A DNA stretch of 64,000 nucleotides from Cereibacter sphaeroides (GTDB lineage Bacteria; Pseudomonadota; Alphaproteobacteria; Rhodobacterales; Rhodobacteraceae). The position numbers and the translations under genes are program-made. The DNA lies in NCBI GenBank assembly GCA_003243455.1, contig QFQS01000001.1:744001-808000 (forward strand), read 5' to 3'. Below the pieces are notes generated by a model. The model saw only the letters and a list, made by a program, of their open reading frames with translations, was not told where the DNA came from and did not search any database. Of this stretch, positions 46,290 through 55,427 are shown one piece after another (the stretch's first letter is position 1; each line of letters begins with the position of its first letter).

Positions 46290-46781
46290 ATGACCTACGT
46301 CGGCGCACTTACCTTTATCCATACGGCCCTCAGCTTTGTCGCCATCGGCTATGGTATTCTGGCGGTAGCGGCGCTGTTCCATGCCGAGCGCGACCTGCGC
46401 TGGCGGAGGCCGTTTCTGATCACCGCTATCCTGACCAGCGTGACGGGATACTTGTTTCCCTTCACCGGCATCACTCCTGCGTTTGCGACCGGCATCGTCG
46501 CGCTGATCGTTCTGGCGACCGTGCTGATCGCCCTTCGCTCGCTGCCCGCGGCCTGGGCGCGTTGGGTCTATGTCGGCGGGATGGTGATCAGCCTTTACCT
46601 GCTGGTCTTCGTGCTGATCGCGCAGGCCTTCCTCAAGCTACCGGCGCTGAACCGGCTGGCGCCGACCGGAACCGAGCCTGCCTTTGGCATCGCTCAGGCG
46701 ATCGGGCTTTTGGTATTCGTCGTCATCGGGATAACGGCGCTGCGCGCATATGGTCGCGGATCCGCTTTGGTCCAGCGCTGA
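46290..46781 (+). CDS. Four-span inner-membrane protein, unknown
   Basis: 163 residues with four hydrophobic segments (about 8-28, 42-60, 65-100, 138-155). Residues such as HTALSFVAIGYGILAVAALF and TGYLFPFTGITPA are conserved-looking but I do not recognise a family. GGGGAC lies about 8 nt before the ATG. The 209 bp upstream (46081-46289) and 172 bp downstream contain no other gene that I can see. Confidence 0.7.
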   Translation: MTYVGALTFIHTALSFVAIGYGILAVAALFHAERDLRWRRPFLITAILTSVTGYLFPFTGITPAFATGIVALIVLATVLIALRSLPAAWARWVYVGGMVISLYLLVFVLIAQAFLKLPALNRLAPTGTEPAFGIAQAIGLLVFVVIGITALRAYGRGSALVQR

Positions 46782-46953
46782 TAATTTCGGACCGAGGACA
46801 AGCAGCGGTCGGTGACCGCAACCTTTCGCAGAGCGGCCGAGCGATCATGTCTGGAAGAGGGCGAGACTGGAAGCAACGCTCTGAGGCCATCTGCGACGCT
46901 TTACCCTCCGCGCCACCTCGTCTAATCAGGACGGAACCAACACAGGCGGACCG

Positions 46954-47739
46954 ATGCGCATCCTGATCACCAATGACGACGGCATCAACGCGCCGGGCCT
47001 GTCCGTTCTGACCGAGATCGCGACCGAAATTGCCGGGCCGGATGGCGAGGTCTGGACCGTGGCCCCTGCATTCGAGCAATCGGGCGTCGGCCATTGCATC
47101 AGCTATACCCACCCGATGATGATCGCCAAACTGGAACCGAAGCGTTACGCGGCCGAGGGCAGCCCCGCCGACTGCGTGCTGGCGGCGCTTTACGACGTGT
47201 TGCAGGGAGCGAAGCCCGATCTGGTGCTGTCGGGTGTGAACAGGGGCAATAACTCGGGCGAGAACGTCCTTTATTCCGGCACCATCGGCGGTGCGATGGA
47301 GGCGGCGCTGCAGGGCCTGCCCGCCATCGCCCTGTCGCAGTTCATGGGGCCGCGGACCGAGGATATGTCCGACCCGTTCGAACCTGCCCGCGCGCATGGC
47401 GTGGCGGTGGTGCGCAAACTTCTGAAGAAGGGCTTCTGGGACAGCGGCGATTACCGGCTGTTCTACAACGTCAACTTCCCGCCCATTCCCGCGACCGAGG
47501 TTCTGGGGACGCGCGTCGCCGCACAAGGGTTCCGCCGCGATACCGCCTTTGGCGTCGAGCCTCATATCTCGCCTTCGGGCCGCAAGTTCCTGTGGATCAA
47601 GGGCGGACCGCAACATACGCCGACCGAGCCGGGCACGGATGTTGCCGTCAACCTCGAAGGCTATATCTCGGTCACGCCGATGCGCGCGGACCTGACCGCG
47701 CATGACCGGCTGGCCGATCTGCAAGCGGCGCTGGGATGA
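46954..47739 (+). CDS. surE: 5'/3'-nucleotidase SurE
   Basis: 261 residues. RILITNDDGINAPG at the N-terminus contains the metal-binding DD, and SGVNRGNNSGENVLYSGTIG is the SurE core. A survival-type phosphatase acting on nucleotides and short polyphosphate. AGGCGGA precedes the start. First gene of a surE-pcm-nlpD unit as in E. coli; pcm overlaps by 4 nt. Confidence 0.97.
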   Translation: MRILITNDDGINAPGLSVLTEIATEIAGPDGEVWTVAPAFEQSGVGHCISYTHPMMIAKLEPKRYAAEGSPADCVLAALYDVLQGAKPDLVLSGVNRGNNSGENVLYSGTIGGAMEAALQGLPAIALSQFMGPRTEDMSDPFEPARAHGVAVVRKLLKKGFWDSGDYRLFYNVNFPPIPATEVLGTRVAAQGFRRDTAFGVEPHISPSGRKFLWIKGGPQHTPTEPGTDVAVNLEGYISVTPMRADLTAHDRLADLQAALG

Positions 47740-48377
47740 GCGACCTTGCGGAACGGAAGATGCGCTTTCTCTACGCGCTCCGTTCCAAGGGCGTGACAGA
47801 CACCCGCGTGCTGACAGCTATGGAAACGGTGGACCGTGGCACCTTCGTCAAAGGCCTGTTCGCCGACCGCGCCTATGAGGATATGCCGCTGCCCATTTCC
47901 TGCGGCCAGACGATCAGCCAGCCCTCGGTCGTGGGCCTGATGACACAGGCGCTGGCCGTTACCCCGCGCGACAGCGTGCTGGAGGTGGGAACCGGGTCGG
48001 GCTATCAGGCCGCGATCCTGAGCGAGCTGGCCCGGCGCGTCTATACTGTGGACCGTCACCGCCGCCTTGTGCGCGAGGCGCAAGATGTGTTCCGGTCGAT
48101 GGATCTGACCAATATCACCGCCTTTGTCGCCGATGGCAGCTTTGGCCTGCCAGATCAGGCGCCCTTTGACCGGATTATTGTGACCGCTGCGGCCGAAGAC
48201 CCGCCGGGCCCTCTCTTGGCTCAGCTAAAGATCGGCGGTATCATGGTGCTTCCGGTGGGGCAGTCGGACGCGGTGCAAAGCCTGATAAAGGTAACGCGTC
48301 GGGAAACCCGCTTTGACTATGACGAACTGCGGCCAGTGCGCTTTGTGCCTCTGGTCGAGGGGCTGGCGCCCGACTGA
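47736..48377 (+). CDS. pcm: Protein-L-isoaspartate O-methyltransferase
   Basis: 213 residues. The SAM-binding motif VLEVGTGSGYQAAILSELAR and the PIMT-typical PISCGQTISQPSVVGLMTQA identify it. It methylates age-damaged isoaspartyl residues so they can be repaired. ATGA overlap with surE indicates translational coupling; the E. coli order surE-pcm-nlpD is kept. Confidence 0.96.
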   Translation: MSDLAERKMRFLYALRSKGVTDTRVLTAMETVDRGTFVKGLFADRAYEDMPLPISCGQTISQPSVVGLMTQALAVTPRDSVLEVGTGSGYQAAILSELARRVYTVDRHRRLVREAQDVFRSMDLTNITAFVADGSFGLPDQAPFDRIIVTAAAEDPPGPLLAQLKIGGIMVLPVGQSDAVQSLIKVTRRETRFDYDELRPVRFVPLVEGLAPD

Positions 48378-48428
48378 ACGGCAGGCATGCGCCCCGGGGT
48401 CAACCCGGGCGAAAAGGTGAGGCAAGGC

Positions 48429-49619
48429 ATGACGCAATCCCCGGCTATGATCCGCGCTCTGACCCTGACGGGGGCAATGGCGGCGCTTTCTGCCTGTGCG
48501 ACCGCTCCCGGTCAACTTGACTGGGACCTGCGTCCCAACGGGCCGGGCATGTATTCCACCGCCGATGCGGCGCGGAACGCGACCGCCTCGCGACCGCAGC
48601 CCGATGCGCGCGGCGTGATATCTTACCCCGGCTATCAGGTCGCCGTGGCGCAGCGCGGCGATACGGTCGCCAGCGTGGCGACGCGCGTCGGGGTGTCCCC
48701 AGCCGAACTGGCGAGCTACAACGCCATGGCCGTCGATGCCCCTGTGAATCAGGGGGCGGTCCTTGCACTGCCCCGCCGCGTGGACAGCGCCGCGACCCCT
48801 GGCGCGGCTGCCGGCGCGCCGATCCAGAGCGGCACGATCGAAGTCACGGCGCTGGCCTCTGGCGCGATTGACCGTGCGCAGGCGCAGGGCGCCACCGGAG
48901 CGGCAACGCCGCCCGCCGCTGCCATCCAGCCGGGCGGGGTCGAGCCGATCCGCCACAAGGTCGCCCGTGGCGAGACCGCCTATTCTGTCGCGCGGCTTTA
49001 CAACGTCTCGGCCAAGTCGCTGGCGGAATGGAACGGGCTTGGGCCTGACCTTGCCGTGCGCGAGGGTCAGTATTTGCTGATCCCGGTGACGTTGCAGGAT
49101 CGTGCGGCCAATGCCGAACCGGTCACGCAACCCGGAGCAGGTTCGCCCACACCCGAGCCGCCCTCGGCAGCTAAACCGCTGCCGCAGGAAAAGGTGACGC
49201 CGGCCGCGCAGCCCTCTCCCGACGAACCTGCCTCGCCAAATCTGGCGAAGACCCGCACAGAGGCCTCAGCCTCCAAGTTTGCGATGCCCGCACAGGGCAG
49301 CATCGTGCGGGGCTACACCCCGAAGAAAAGCCCGGGCATCAATATCGGCGCGGCGGCAGGAAGCCCGGTGGTGGCCGCTGCGGATGGAACCGTGGCAGCG
49401 ATCACCAAGGATACCGAACAGGTGCCGATCCTTGTCGTCCGTCACCCTGACAATATCCTGACCGTCTATGCCAATATCGACGGCATTAAGGTGGCCAAGG
49501 GCGACAAGATCAAGCGCGGCCAACCCATCGCGGTGGTCCGCAACGGCAGCCCGGCCTTCCTGCATTTCGAGGTTCGCAACGGCGTCGAGGCGGTGGACCC
49601 GCTGCCCTATCTGCAATAG
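48429..49619 (+). CDS. nlpD: NlpD-like lipoprotein, LysM plus degenerate LytM (M23) domain
   Basis: 396 residues. Lipoprotein signal with LSAC at Cys23. One or two LysM modules (YQVAVAQRGDTVASVATRVG near 65; HKVARGETAYSVARLYNVSA near 178) and a C-terminal M23 domain from about 285. Both zinc-ligand motifs are altered: the first reads SPGINIGA where active enzymes have H-x-G-x-D, and the HLHFE motif reads FLHFE. So this is probably a non-catalytic amidase activator like E. coli NlpD/EnvC. The start at 48429 has a purine-rich region upstream; ATG 48447 is an alternative. Third gene of surE-pcm-nlpD. Confidence 0.9.
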   Translation: MTQSPAMIRALTLTGAMAALSACATAPGQLDWDLRPNGPGMYSTADAARNATASRPQPDARGVISYPGYQVAVAQRGDTVASVATRVGVSPAELASYNAMAVDAPVNQGAVLALPRRVDSAATPGAAAGAPIQSGTIEVTALASGAIDRAQAQGATGAATPPAAAIQPGGVEPIRHKVARGETAYSVARLYNVSAKSLAEWNGLGPDLAVREGQYLLIPVTLQDRAANAEPVTQPGAGSPTPEPPSAAKPLPQEKVTPAAQPSPDEPASPNLAKTRTEASASKFAMPAQGSIVRGYTPKKSPGINIGAAAGSPVVAAADGTVAAITKDTEQVPILVVRHPDNILTVYANIDGIKVAKGDKIKRGQPIAVVRNGSPAFLHFEVRNGVEAVDPLPYLQ

Positions 49620-49631
49620 GCGGAAGAACCG

Positions 49632-50729
49632 TCAGATGACCGCGGCGCGCAGCCGCGGTCTTTCGCGCGCCAGCCATAAGGCAGTCAGAATCAGGGGCGC
49701 GTTTGCGGCCTCTCCTGTCTCGACCAGCCGCATCAGCGTGTCGAAGCTTACGATGTGGCCGCGAATATCCTCGGCCTCTTCGGCCAGCCCGTGCGTGCCG
49801 GCGGTGCCGTCGGGCAGATCGGCTATTGCGACATAGGAATACAGATATTCCGCCTTGGCACCCGGAGAGGGATAATATTCGGCCACCTTCAGCAATTCGC
49901 CAAGGCCGATCCCGGCTTCTTCCAGCGCCTCGCGCCGCGCTGTCTGTTCGGGCACTTCGCCAGGATCTATGCGGCCCGCGATCGGCTCCAGCAACCATGG
50001 CTGATCGTCGCCGCGCGCATAGGGTCCACTACGGAATTGTTCGATCAGCAGGACGCTGTCGCGCACGGGATCATAGGGCACGACCGTCACCGCATCGCCG
50101 CTGATGAAAACGGCGCGGTTCACCATGGCGCTGAGGCCGCCTCCGAATTTGCGGAACGACAGGTCATATTCCTCAACCGCGAAGAAATGCGCATAGGGCT
50201 GGCGTCGATGCGTAACCGCTACATCGGCTGACACGGCCTTGCGCCGCAACCCGGTCGCTCCGCCGCCTGCCCGTAGACGTGACGCGCCGCGCACCATCAT
50301 CAGATACAGCCTCGCCCGTATCTCGGCCGGGCTGCGCTGGCCGAACAGCGCCATGATGTCAAAGGCCGTGGCCGTAGTGATAGCCGCCCAGTCCGCCTGC
50401 CACCGCGCGGCGTTCCAATGCAAGTCGCGAGCATCATCCGCGCCAACCCAGACGCGCATGACGCGCCCGTCTCGCTCCAGATCATGCGGGAAGGCGCCGA
50501 AACAGGCGTGAAAGAAGTCCATCCGGGCGATATCCGCTTCGGACAGGTCGGCCACACCGCCTTTCGTGACCAATCCGGGTGCGTGCACCAGCGCACCAAA
50601 ATCGAATTGGCCAGCAAGTAAAACATCGAAATCGCCTATAGATGCAGGCCGAACCTCAATCTTCACATGAAGAATTTCATCCAGCAGTTCGGGGTAGAGC
50701 GCCACCCCGTGCAGAAAGGCCTCAGCCAA
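49632..50729 (-). CDS. trgB: TrgB-like protein: gamma-glutamylcyclotransferase-like plus Nudix domain
   Basis: 365 residues. The N-terminal part (FLHGVALYPELLDEIL) resembles a GGCT-like fold, and the C-terminal half is a Nudix hydrolase with a full Nudix box (G-x5-E-x7-R-E-A-L-E-E-A-G-I, about residues 251-273). It corresponds to Rhodobacter TrgB, linked to tellurite resistance, and trgA lies just upstream. The likely start is TTG at 50729, 3 nt after the trgA stop, with no strong ribosome site. Its 3' end contains the nlpD terminator stem in antisense. Confidence 0.87.
   Translation of the reverse strand: MAEAFLHGVALYPELLDEILHVKIEVRPASIGDFDVLLAGQFDFGALVHAPGLVTKGGVADLSEADIARMDFFHACFGAFPHDLERDGRVMRVWVGADDARDLHWNAARWQADWAAITTATAFDIMALFGQRSPAEIRARLYLMMVRGASRLRAGGGATGLRRKAVSADVAVTHRRQPYAHFFAVEEYDLSFRKFGGGLSAMVNRAVFISGDAVTVVPYDPVRDSVLLIEQFRSGPYARGDDQPWLLEPIAGRIDPGEVPEQTARREALEEAGIGLGELLKVAEYYPSPGAKAEYLYSYVAIADLPDGTAGTHGLAEEAEDIRGHIVSFDTLMRLVETGEAANAPLILTALWLARERPRLRAAVI
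49638..49664 (+). terminator. Probable terminator of nlpD inside the trgB 3' end
   Basis: GACCGCGGC and GCCGCGGTC form a perfect 9-bp stem with a five-base loop, followed by TTTC. It begins 18 bp after the nlpD stop and overlaps the last codons of the convergent trgB. The T-run is short, so efficiency is uncertain. Confidence 0.5.
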
Positions 50730-50732
50730 GGA

Positions 50733-51173
50733 TCACCGCCACTGCCGGTTCGCCCATTCGGAAAGCATGCCAGCCACGATTCCGCCTAGCAGGAGTGTCC
50801 CGATGACCGACGGGGTCGCGCCAAGCTTTAGGTATTTCAGCCCCAGTTCGAACATGCCCAGAACAGTGTCCATCGGCCCGTCATACATCATCTTGGTCGA
50901 CCGGATCACCGCCTCGTAGATCGAGAAAACGATGACGATCCAGAACACCATGGTGACGGCGGTACGCAGTCCATATCCCATGGCGGCCTGATAGCCTTTG
51001 CCGACCAGCCCACCCATTACCGTCCAGCCACACAACCCGCCGATACCGGCGCAGATCAGGTTGAACGGACCCCAGACCGTGCGGTCCGGCATCGAGGGTT
51101 TGAAAGCCTCGGCAGCAAGATAGGCAAGGGCGGCGAAGGCGAGGGTGGCAACCAGCTTGGCGGCGGTGGGCAT
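50733..51173 (-). CDS. trgA: TrgA family membrane protein (tellurite resistance associated)
   Basis: 146 residues, four hydrophobic segments (for example LVATLAFAALAYLAAEAF; TVMGGLVGKGYQAAMGYGL; PSVIGTLLLGGIVAGMLSEW). It matches the TrgA protein from the Rhodobacter sphaeroides trgAB tellurite-resistance locus. AGGGA precedes the start. It is 14 bp after cfa and 3 nt before trgB, so cfa-trgA-trgB is probably one transcript. Confidence 0.88.
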   Translation of the reverse strand: MPTAAKLVATLAFAALAYLAAEAFKPSMPDRTVWGPFNLICAGIGGLCGWTVMGGLVGKGYQAAMGYGLRTAVTMVFWIVIVFSIYEAVIRSTKMMYDGPMDTVLGMFELGLKYLKLGATPSVIGTLLLGGIVAGMLSEWANRQWR

Positions 51174-51180
51174 CTAAATC

Positions 51181-51192
51181 CCTGATATCAGG
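51181..51192. other. 12-bp perfect palindrome at the cfa/trgA junction
   Basis: CCTGATATCAGG overlaps the cfa stop codon and lies 7 bp before the trgA start. In RNA it could form a small hairpin next to the trgA ribosome site and tune its translation. Confidence 0.35.
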
Positions 51193-52408
51193 ACGCCGCC
51201 AGCGGGCGCGTCACGGTGATCTGCGTCACGTCGCAGTTTCGTCCCCGAAATGCGCCCGCGCAAGAGGTCAGGTAAAAATTCCACATGCGGCGGAAGCGGT
51301 CGTCGAAACCCATCTCGGAAACCTCGTCCCAGCGGGCGTTGAACACGTCATGCCAGCGCCGCAGCGTCTGGCTGTAGCTGTCCCCGAACTCGATCGACCC
51401 CTTGATGGCCAGCCCCGCCCGCTCGATCTCGGCGCGAAGCACCGATGGCGCGGGCAGCATGCCGCCCGGAAAGATGTATTTCTGGATGAAATCGACGCCA
51501 CGCCGATAGACCTCCCACCGCTTGTCCTGCACGGTGATGATCTGAAGCGTCGCGTGGCGGCCGGGTTTCAGCCTGTCGCGCAGCGTGTCGAAATAGACCG
51601 GCCAGTAGCGTTCGCCCACCGCCTCGAACATCTCGATGCTGGCGATGCCGTCGTAGCTGCCGCGTTCGTCGCGGTAATCCTGCAGCTTGATCTCGACCCG
51701 GTCGCCCAAGCCCGCCTTCGCAATCCTCTCCACAGCGTAATCATGCTGCGCCTGGCTGATGGTCAGGCCCGTCACGCGAAGTCCGCGCTCACGCGCTGCA
51801 TACTCGGCGAACCCACCCCAGCCACAACCGATCTCCAGCACATGATCGCCGGGCTTTGCGCCCATCTGGTCGACCATGCTCGCATATTTCTGGATCTGGG
51901 CGCGCTCCAGGCTTTCCTGCCCGCCAATGAACAGCGCGCTGGAATAGGTCATCGTGTCGTCCAGCCACAGCCGGTAGAAGTCGTTGCCCAGATCGTAGTG
52001 ATAGCTGATGTTCTTTTTCGCCTGGATGCGAGAGTTCGATTGCAGCCAGAAGCGCAGCTTTTCATAGGCGCGCAGCACCGACATGCCGGGGTAGCCGTCA
52101 TAGACGTTGTCGTTGTCCTCGTGGATCAGGTCCATGAATGCCTGCAGGTCGGGGGTCGACCACCACCCCTCCAGATAGGCCTCGCAAAAGCCCAGGTCGC
52201 CCTCTCGAATCAGACGGGCGAAGGTGTCGTGGTTGTGGACGTGAATCTCGGCGGCCGGTCCCGGTCTTGGCCCTTCGGCGCGGAAACGGCGGCCATCGGC
52301 AAGCACGAAGTCCAGCCGGCCATGGTCCAGCTTGCGGGCGATATCGAAGGCGGCGGAAAAGTAGCGCGGCAGGCCGGATTGGCCCTGCGTGGTCGTAAAT
52401 ACCGTCAT
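51188..52408 (-). CDS. cfa: Cyclopropane-fatty-acyl-phospholipid synthase family SAM methyltransferase
   Basis: 406 residues. The SAM-binding motif is LEIGCGWGGFAEYAARERGL, and NISYHYDLGNDFYRLWLDDT followed by MTYSSALF is the CFA synthase lipid-binding region; SIEMFEAVGERYWPVYF is also typical. It modifies unsaturated acyl chains of membrane phospholipids. In Rhodobacter sphaeroides a cfa gene next to a photolyase gene belongs to the sigmaE singlet-oxygen response; phr lies 66 bp upstream here. I see no obvious TGATCC-type -35 in that gap. Confidence 0.92.
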   Translation of the reverse strand: MTVFTTTQGQSGLPRYFSAAFDIARKLDHGRLDFVLADGRRFRAEGPRPGPAAEIHVHNHDTFARLIREGDLGFCEAYLEGWWSTPDLQAFMDLIHEDNDNVYDGYPGMSVLRAYEKLRFWLQSNSRIQAKKNISYHYDLGNDFYRLWLDDTMTYSSALFIGGQESLERAQIQKYASMVDQMGAKPGDHVLEIGCGWGGFAEYAARERGLRVTGLTISQAQHDYAVERIAKAGLGDRVEIKLQDYRDERGSYDGIASIEMFEAVGERYWPVYFDTLRDRLKPGRHATLQIITVQDKRWEVYRRGVDFIQKYIFPGGMLPAPSVLRAEIERAGLAIKGSIEFGDSYSQTLRRWHDVFNARWDEVSEMGFDDRFRRMWNFYLTSCAGAFRGRNCDVTQITVTRPLAAS

Positions 52409-52474
52409 GTCCCCCCCGGGCTGTTTTTATCGTTCGTTACTTTTCCTTCATGTTTAAAGAGAAGTCCCCGCCGC

Positions 52475-53890
52475 TCAAGCATTTCTTGCCGCATAGGCCG
52501 CAAGCGCGCGATTGCGCCCCTCGGCCAGACCGATCACCGGCCCGGGATAGGGCGCCTTTGGGTCAAGGTGCCAGCGGAGCGGTGCGGCGTCGAAATAGGA
52601 CAGGGCGTCACGACCGGGATCGTCGGAAAGTTCGGCGATGAAGCGGCGGCGGTATTCGCTCTTGGGGTCGAACTTGTCGCCCTGCGTCTCTGGATTGAAC
52701 ACACGGAAATAAGGCGCCGCATCCGGACCCGAACCCGCTACCCATTGCCATCCCATCGCGTTCGAGGCCGGATCCCAGTCGGTCAGGCATTCGGAGAACC
52801 AGTCGAGACCAACCTTCCAATGCGTCAAAAGATGCTTGGTCAGGTAAGAGGCCGCAATCATCCGCGCGCGGTTGTGCATCGTGCCGGTCACATACATTTC
52901 GCGCATCGCAGCATCGACCATCGGCACGCCGGTCATTCCCCGCCGCCAGCGTTCGGCATCGGCATTGTCGGGGCGCCAGGGGAAGCTGTCCCATTCCTTG
53001 CGCCAGTTCCGGGTGGCGATTTCGGGACTGTGATGCAGCAGGTGATAGCCGAATTCGCGCCAGACCAGTTCCCTCAGAAAAGATCCGGCACCGCCATGTC
53101 CGTCATGCCGCGCGCGCTGACCGGCGTGCCAGATGCGGGCCGGGGCGATTTCGCCATAGGTCAGGTTTTCCGACAGCCGGGACGTGGCATCGTGCGCCGG
53201 ATAATCGCGGGAATGGCTGTAGTCCTGAACCCGGTCGTCGATGAAACGGTCCAGCCGTTCCAGTGCCGCCGCCTCGCCGACCGCCTGATGAGGGGCAACC
53301 ACCTTTGCACCGCGATTCATCGCCGCGCCCAGCTTCCATTCCGCCAGCTTGTCTGATGCGGGCCAGGCTTCAGGGGAATGCAGCTTTTTTGGTCCGGGCA
53401 TGGGTGCCGCCACGGAATTGTTCCTGACCGCATTCCAGTAGGGCGTGTAGACACGATACGGCCCGCCCTGCCCCGTCTGGACGGTCCAGGGTTCAAAAAG
53501 GACGTGGCCGGGGTGGCTTGTCGCGCCAATCCCTTCGTCCTTGAGTTCGGCTTTGATCTTTGTGTCCCGAGCCTTCGCGGCGGGGTCGTAAAGGCGGCTC
53601 CAATGCACCTCGCGCGCCCCGGTCTCGGCAATCACTGCCTGCAAGACCTTCAGCGCAGGTCCACGCCGCAGGATCAGACGGCTTCCCGCAGCCTCCAGCG
53701 TCTTGGCAAACACTTCTACCGACAGACCAAGCCGCCAAAGGGGCGCGGCACCCTGCGCCTCGGTCTCGGGATCGAGGATGAACAGCGGGATCAGGGGCCT
53801 TTTCGTGGCCGCAGCCTGGGCCAGCATCGGATGATCCGCCAGCCTCAGATCGCGGCGAAACCAAAGGATCAGGGGGGCGGCATCGGTCAT
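52475..53890 (-). CDS. phr: Deoxyribodipyrimidine photolyase
   Basis: 471 residues. The N-terminal antenna-binding domain begins LILWFRRDLRLADHPMLAQA, and the FAD domain contains the tryptophan-rich VWREFGYHLLHHSPEIATRN, RRGMTGVPMVDAAMREMYVT and HNRARMIAASYLTKHLL blocks. It repairs UV-induced cyclobutane pyrimidine dimers using light. It is upstream of cfa and may share its control. Confidence 0.95.
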   Translation of the reverse strand: MTDAAPLILWFRRDLRLADHPMLAQAAATKRPLIPLFILDPETEAQGAAPLWRLGLSVEVFAKTLEAAGSRLILRRGPALKVLQAVIAETGAREVHWSRLYDPAAKARDTKIKAELKDEGIGATSHPGHVLFEPWTVQTGQGGPYRVYTPYWNAVRNNSVAAPMPGPKKLHSPEAWPASDKLAEWKLGAAMNRGAKVVAPHQAVGEAAALERLDRFIDDRVQDYSHSRDYPAHDATSRLSENLTYGEIAPARIWHAGQRARHDGHGGAGSFLRELVWREFGYHLLHHSPEIATRNWRKEWDSFPWRPDNADAERWRRGMTGVPMVDAAMREMYVTGTMHNRARMIAASYLTKHLLTHWKVGLDWFSECLTDWDPASNAMGWQWVAGSGPDAAPYFRVFNPETQGDKFDPKSEYRRRFIAELSDDPGRDALSYFDAAPLRWHLDPKAPYPGPVIGLAEGRNRALAAYAARNA

Positions 53891-53928
53891 TCAGGCCGAC
53901 CTAGCGTGTCGATGCCGCTCGCCAAGGG

Positions 53929-55158
53929 CTACAGAACCTTGTCCAGCGCCCCGATCAGACGCGAGACATCATCGGCGCTGGTATAGTGGACAAGGCTCAT
54001 CCGCAGGACGCCCTTGTCCAGATCGACGCCCATTGCCTGAAGGGGACGCACGGCATAGAAGTCGCCGCCCCAGCAGTTGAGGCCAAGCTTGCCCAGAGCT
54101 TCTGACACCGGTTCTGCCGCGCCTTGCAGCGCCACGGCGACGGTGGGCGCGCGATCCTCGGCGCGGCGGGGACCAAGCAGGCGCAGGTCGTTCCGGGCTG
54201 CGAGGTAGTCGAGCAGCGGCGCGACCACGGCAACCTCTTGCGCACGCATCAGGTCGTGGACGGCCTGGTTACGCGCCAGAGCATTGGCTTCCTTGGCAAA
54301 ATGGCGGGCGTGCAGCGCATCGACGTAATCGACCATCCCGGCACAGGCCGCGATCTGGGCGTGGTCGGGACCTGCCGGCGTGAACCGCTTGTAAAGCGAT
54401 CCGGCGTTGAACCAGTGGCCCTGCGCGGGCAGTTCCATGCCGAAATCGCTGCGGATCACCATGATGCCCTGATGCGGGCCGTAGGTCTTGTAGGCGGAGA
54501 ACAGGTAGACATCCGACCCCAGCGCATCCATGTCCGGGAACCCGTGCGGGGCGTAGCTGACCCCATCCACCACGCTCCGAGCGCCCGCGGCCTTGGCGAT
54601 GGCGCAGATCTCCGCGACCGGATTGATCTCGGCCACCACGTTCGAGCAATGGGGGAAGCAGACCAGCTTGACCTTGCCGTCCGCCAGCAGCTTCGACAGG
54701 TCGGCCTTGTCCAGATGCCCGGTTTCCGGGTCGATCTGCCATTCGCGAACCTCGATCCCCTCGTCGCCCAGCCGCCGCCAGACGCCTGAGTTCGCCTCGT
54801 GATCCTGGTTGGTCACGACGATCGCCGCATCTTTGCCTCGCAGCCACAGCCGCACCGCCTGGGCAAGCACGAAGGTGTTGGAACTGGTCGAGGGGCCGAA
54901 GGAAACCTCCTCCCCCGCCACACCCATCATCGCAGCCAGCCGGGCGCGCGCCTCGTCCATCTCTGCGCCGCCCGCCTGCGCCGCGGCATAGGGACCATAG
55001 GGCTGGACCTTTCGTTCGCGATAAAAGCGCGTCAGCCGGTCGATCACCTGCACACAGGCATAGGAGCCCCCGGCATTTTCGAAAAAGGCCTGATCCGCGC
55101 TGGGACCGGTGGAAAATGCAGGGAACTGGCTGCGAACGAAATCAAGGTCTAAGGGCAT
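53929..55158 (-). CDS. Class V aminotransferase / cysteine desulfurase-like protein
   Basis: 409 residues. PLP-fold type I enzyme with IVVTNQDHEANSGVWRRLGD, VVDGVSYAPHGFPDMDAL and the PLP lysine in FSAYKTYGPHQG. It resembles the cysteine desulfurase-like group (TIGR01976), not a housekeeping IscS/SufS. Substrate unknown. The start at 55158 (MPLDLDFVRSQFPAFS) fits the family; an ATG 24 nt upstream is possible. Confidence 0.85.
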   Translation of the reverse strand: MPLDLDFVRSQFPAFSTGPSADQAFFENAGGSYACVQVIDRLTRFYRERKVQPYGPYAAAQAGGAEMDEARARLAAMMGVAGEEVSFGPSTSSNTFVLAQAVRLWLRGKDAAIVVTNQDHEANSGVWRRLGDEGIEVREWQIDPETGHLDKADLSKLLADGKVKLVCFPHCSNVVAEINPVAEICAIAKAAGARSVVDGVSYAPHGFPDMDALGSDVYLFSAYKTYGPHQGIMVIRSDFGMELPAQGHWFNAGSLYKRFTPAGPDHAQIAACAGMVDYVDALHARHFAKEANALARNQAVHDLMRAQEVAVVAPLLDYLAARNDLRLLGPRRAEDRAPTVAVALQGAAEPVSEALGKLGLNCWGGDFYAVRPLQAMGVDLDKGVLRMSLVHYTSADDVSRLIGALDKVL

Positions 55159-55427
55159 GGTCGAAGGCAATCCTCTGTGCATCCTGTCTGCCCTTTGCCT
55201 ATGGATTCATCACGGCCAAGGCAATGGGCGCCACGATTCACCGACGCCCAATCCCTTGGCATCGGCAGGCCCGGATGGCGGTTGACCCCGCGTAACGCAA
55301 TGTTGTGAGCGATAGCATGGAATTAACTGCTTGAGCCGCGCTTTATGCGCCACTAGCCTTCGCCATAAAGGCGTCGGGGGGAAACGCGGCGCCTGGACAG
55401 CAAGAAACACAACAAAAGAGGATGCCG

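Noticed and set aside
55159..55427. Sigma70-like promoter before the solute-binding protein (TTGACC at about 55275 or TTGAGC at about 55332)
   Set aside because: Neither has a convincing -10 at the right distance, so I do not report a promoter.
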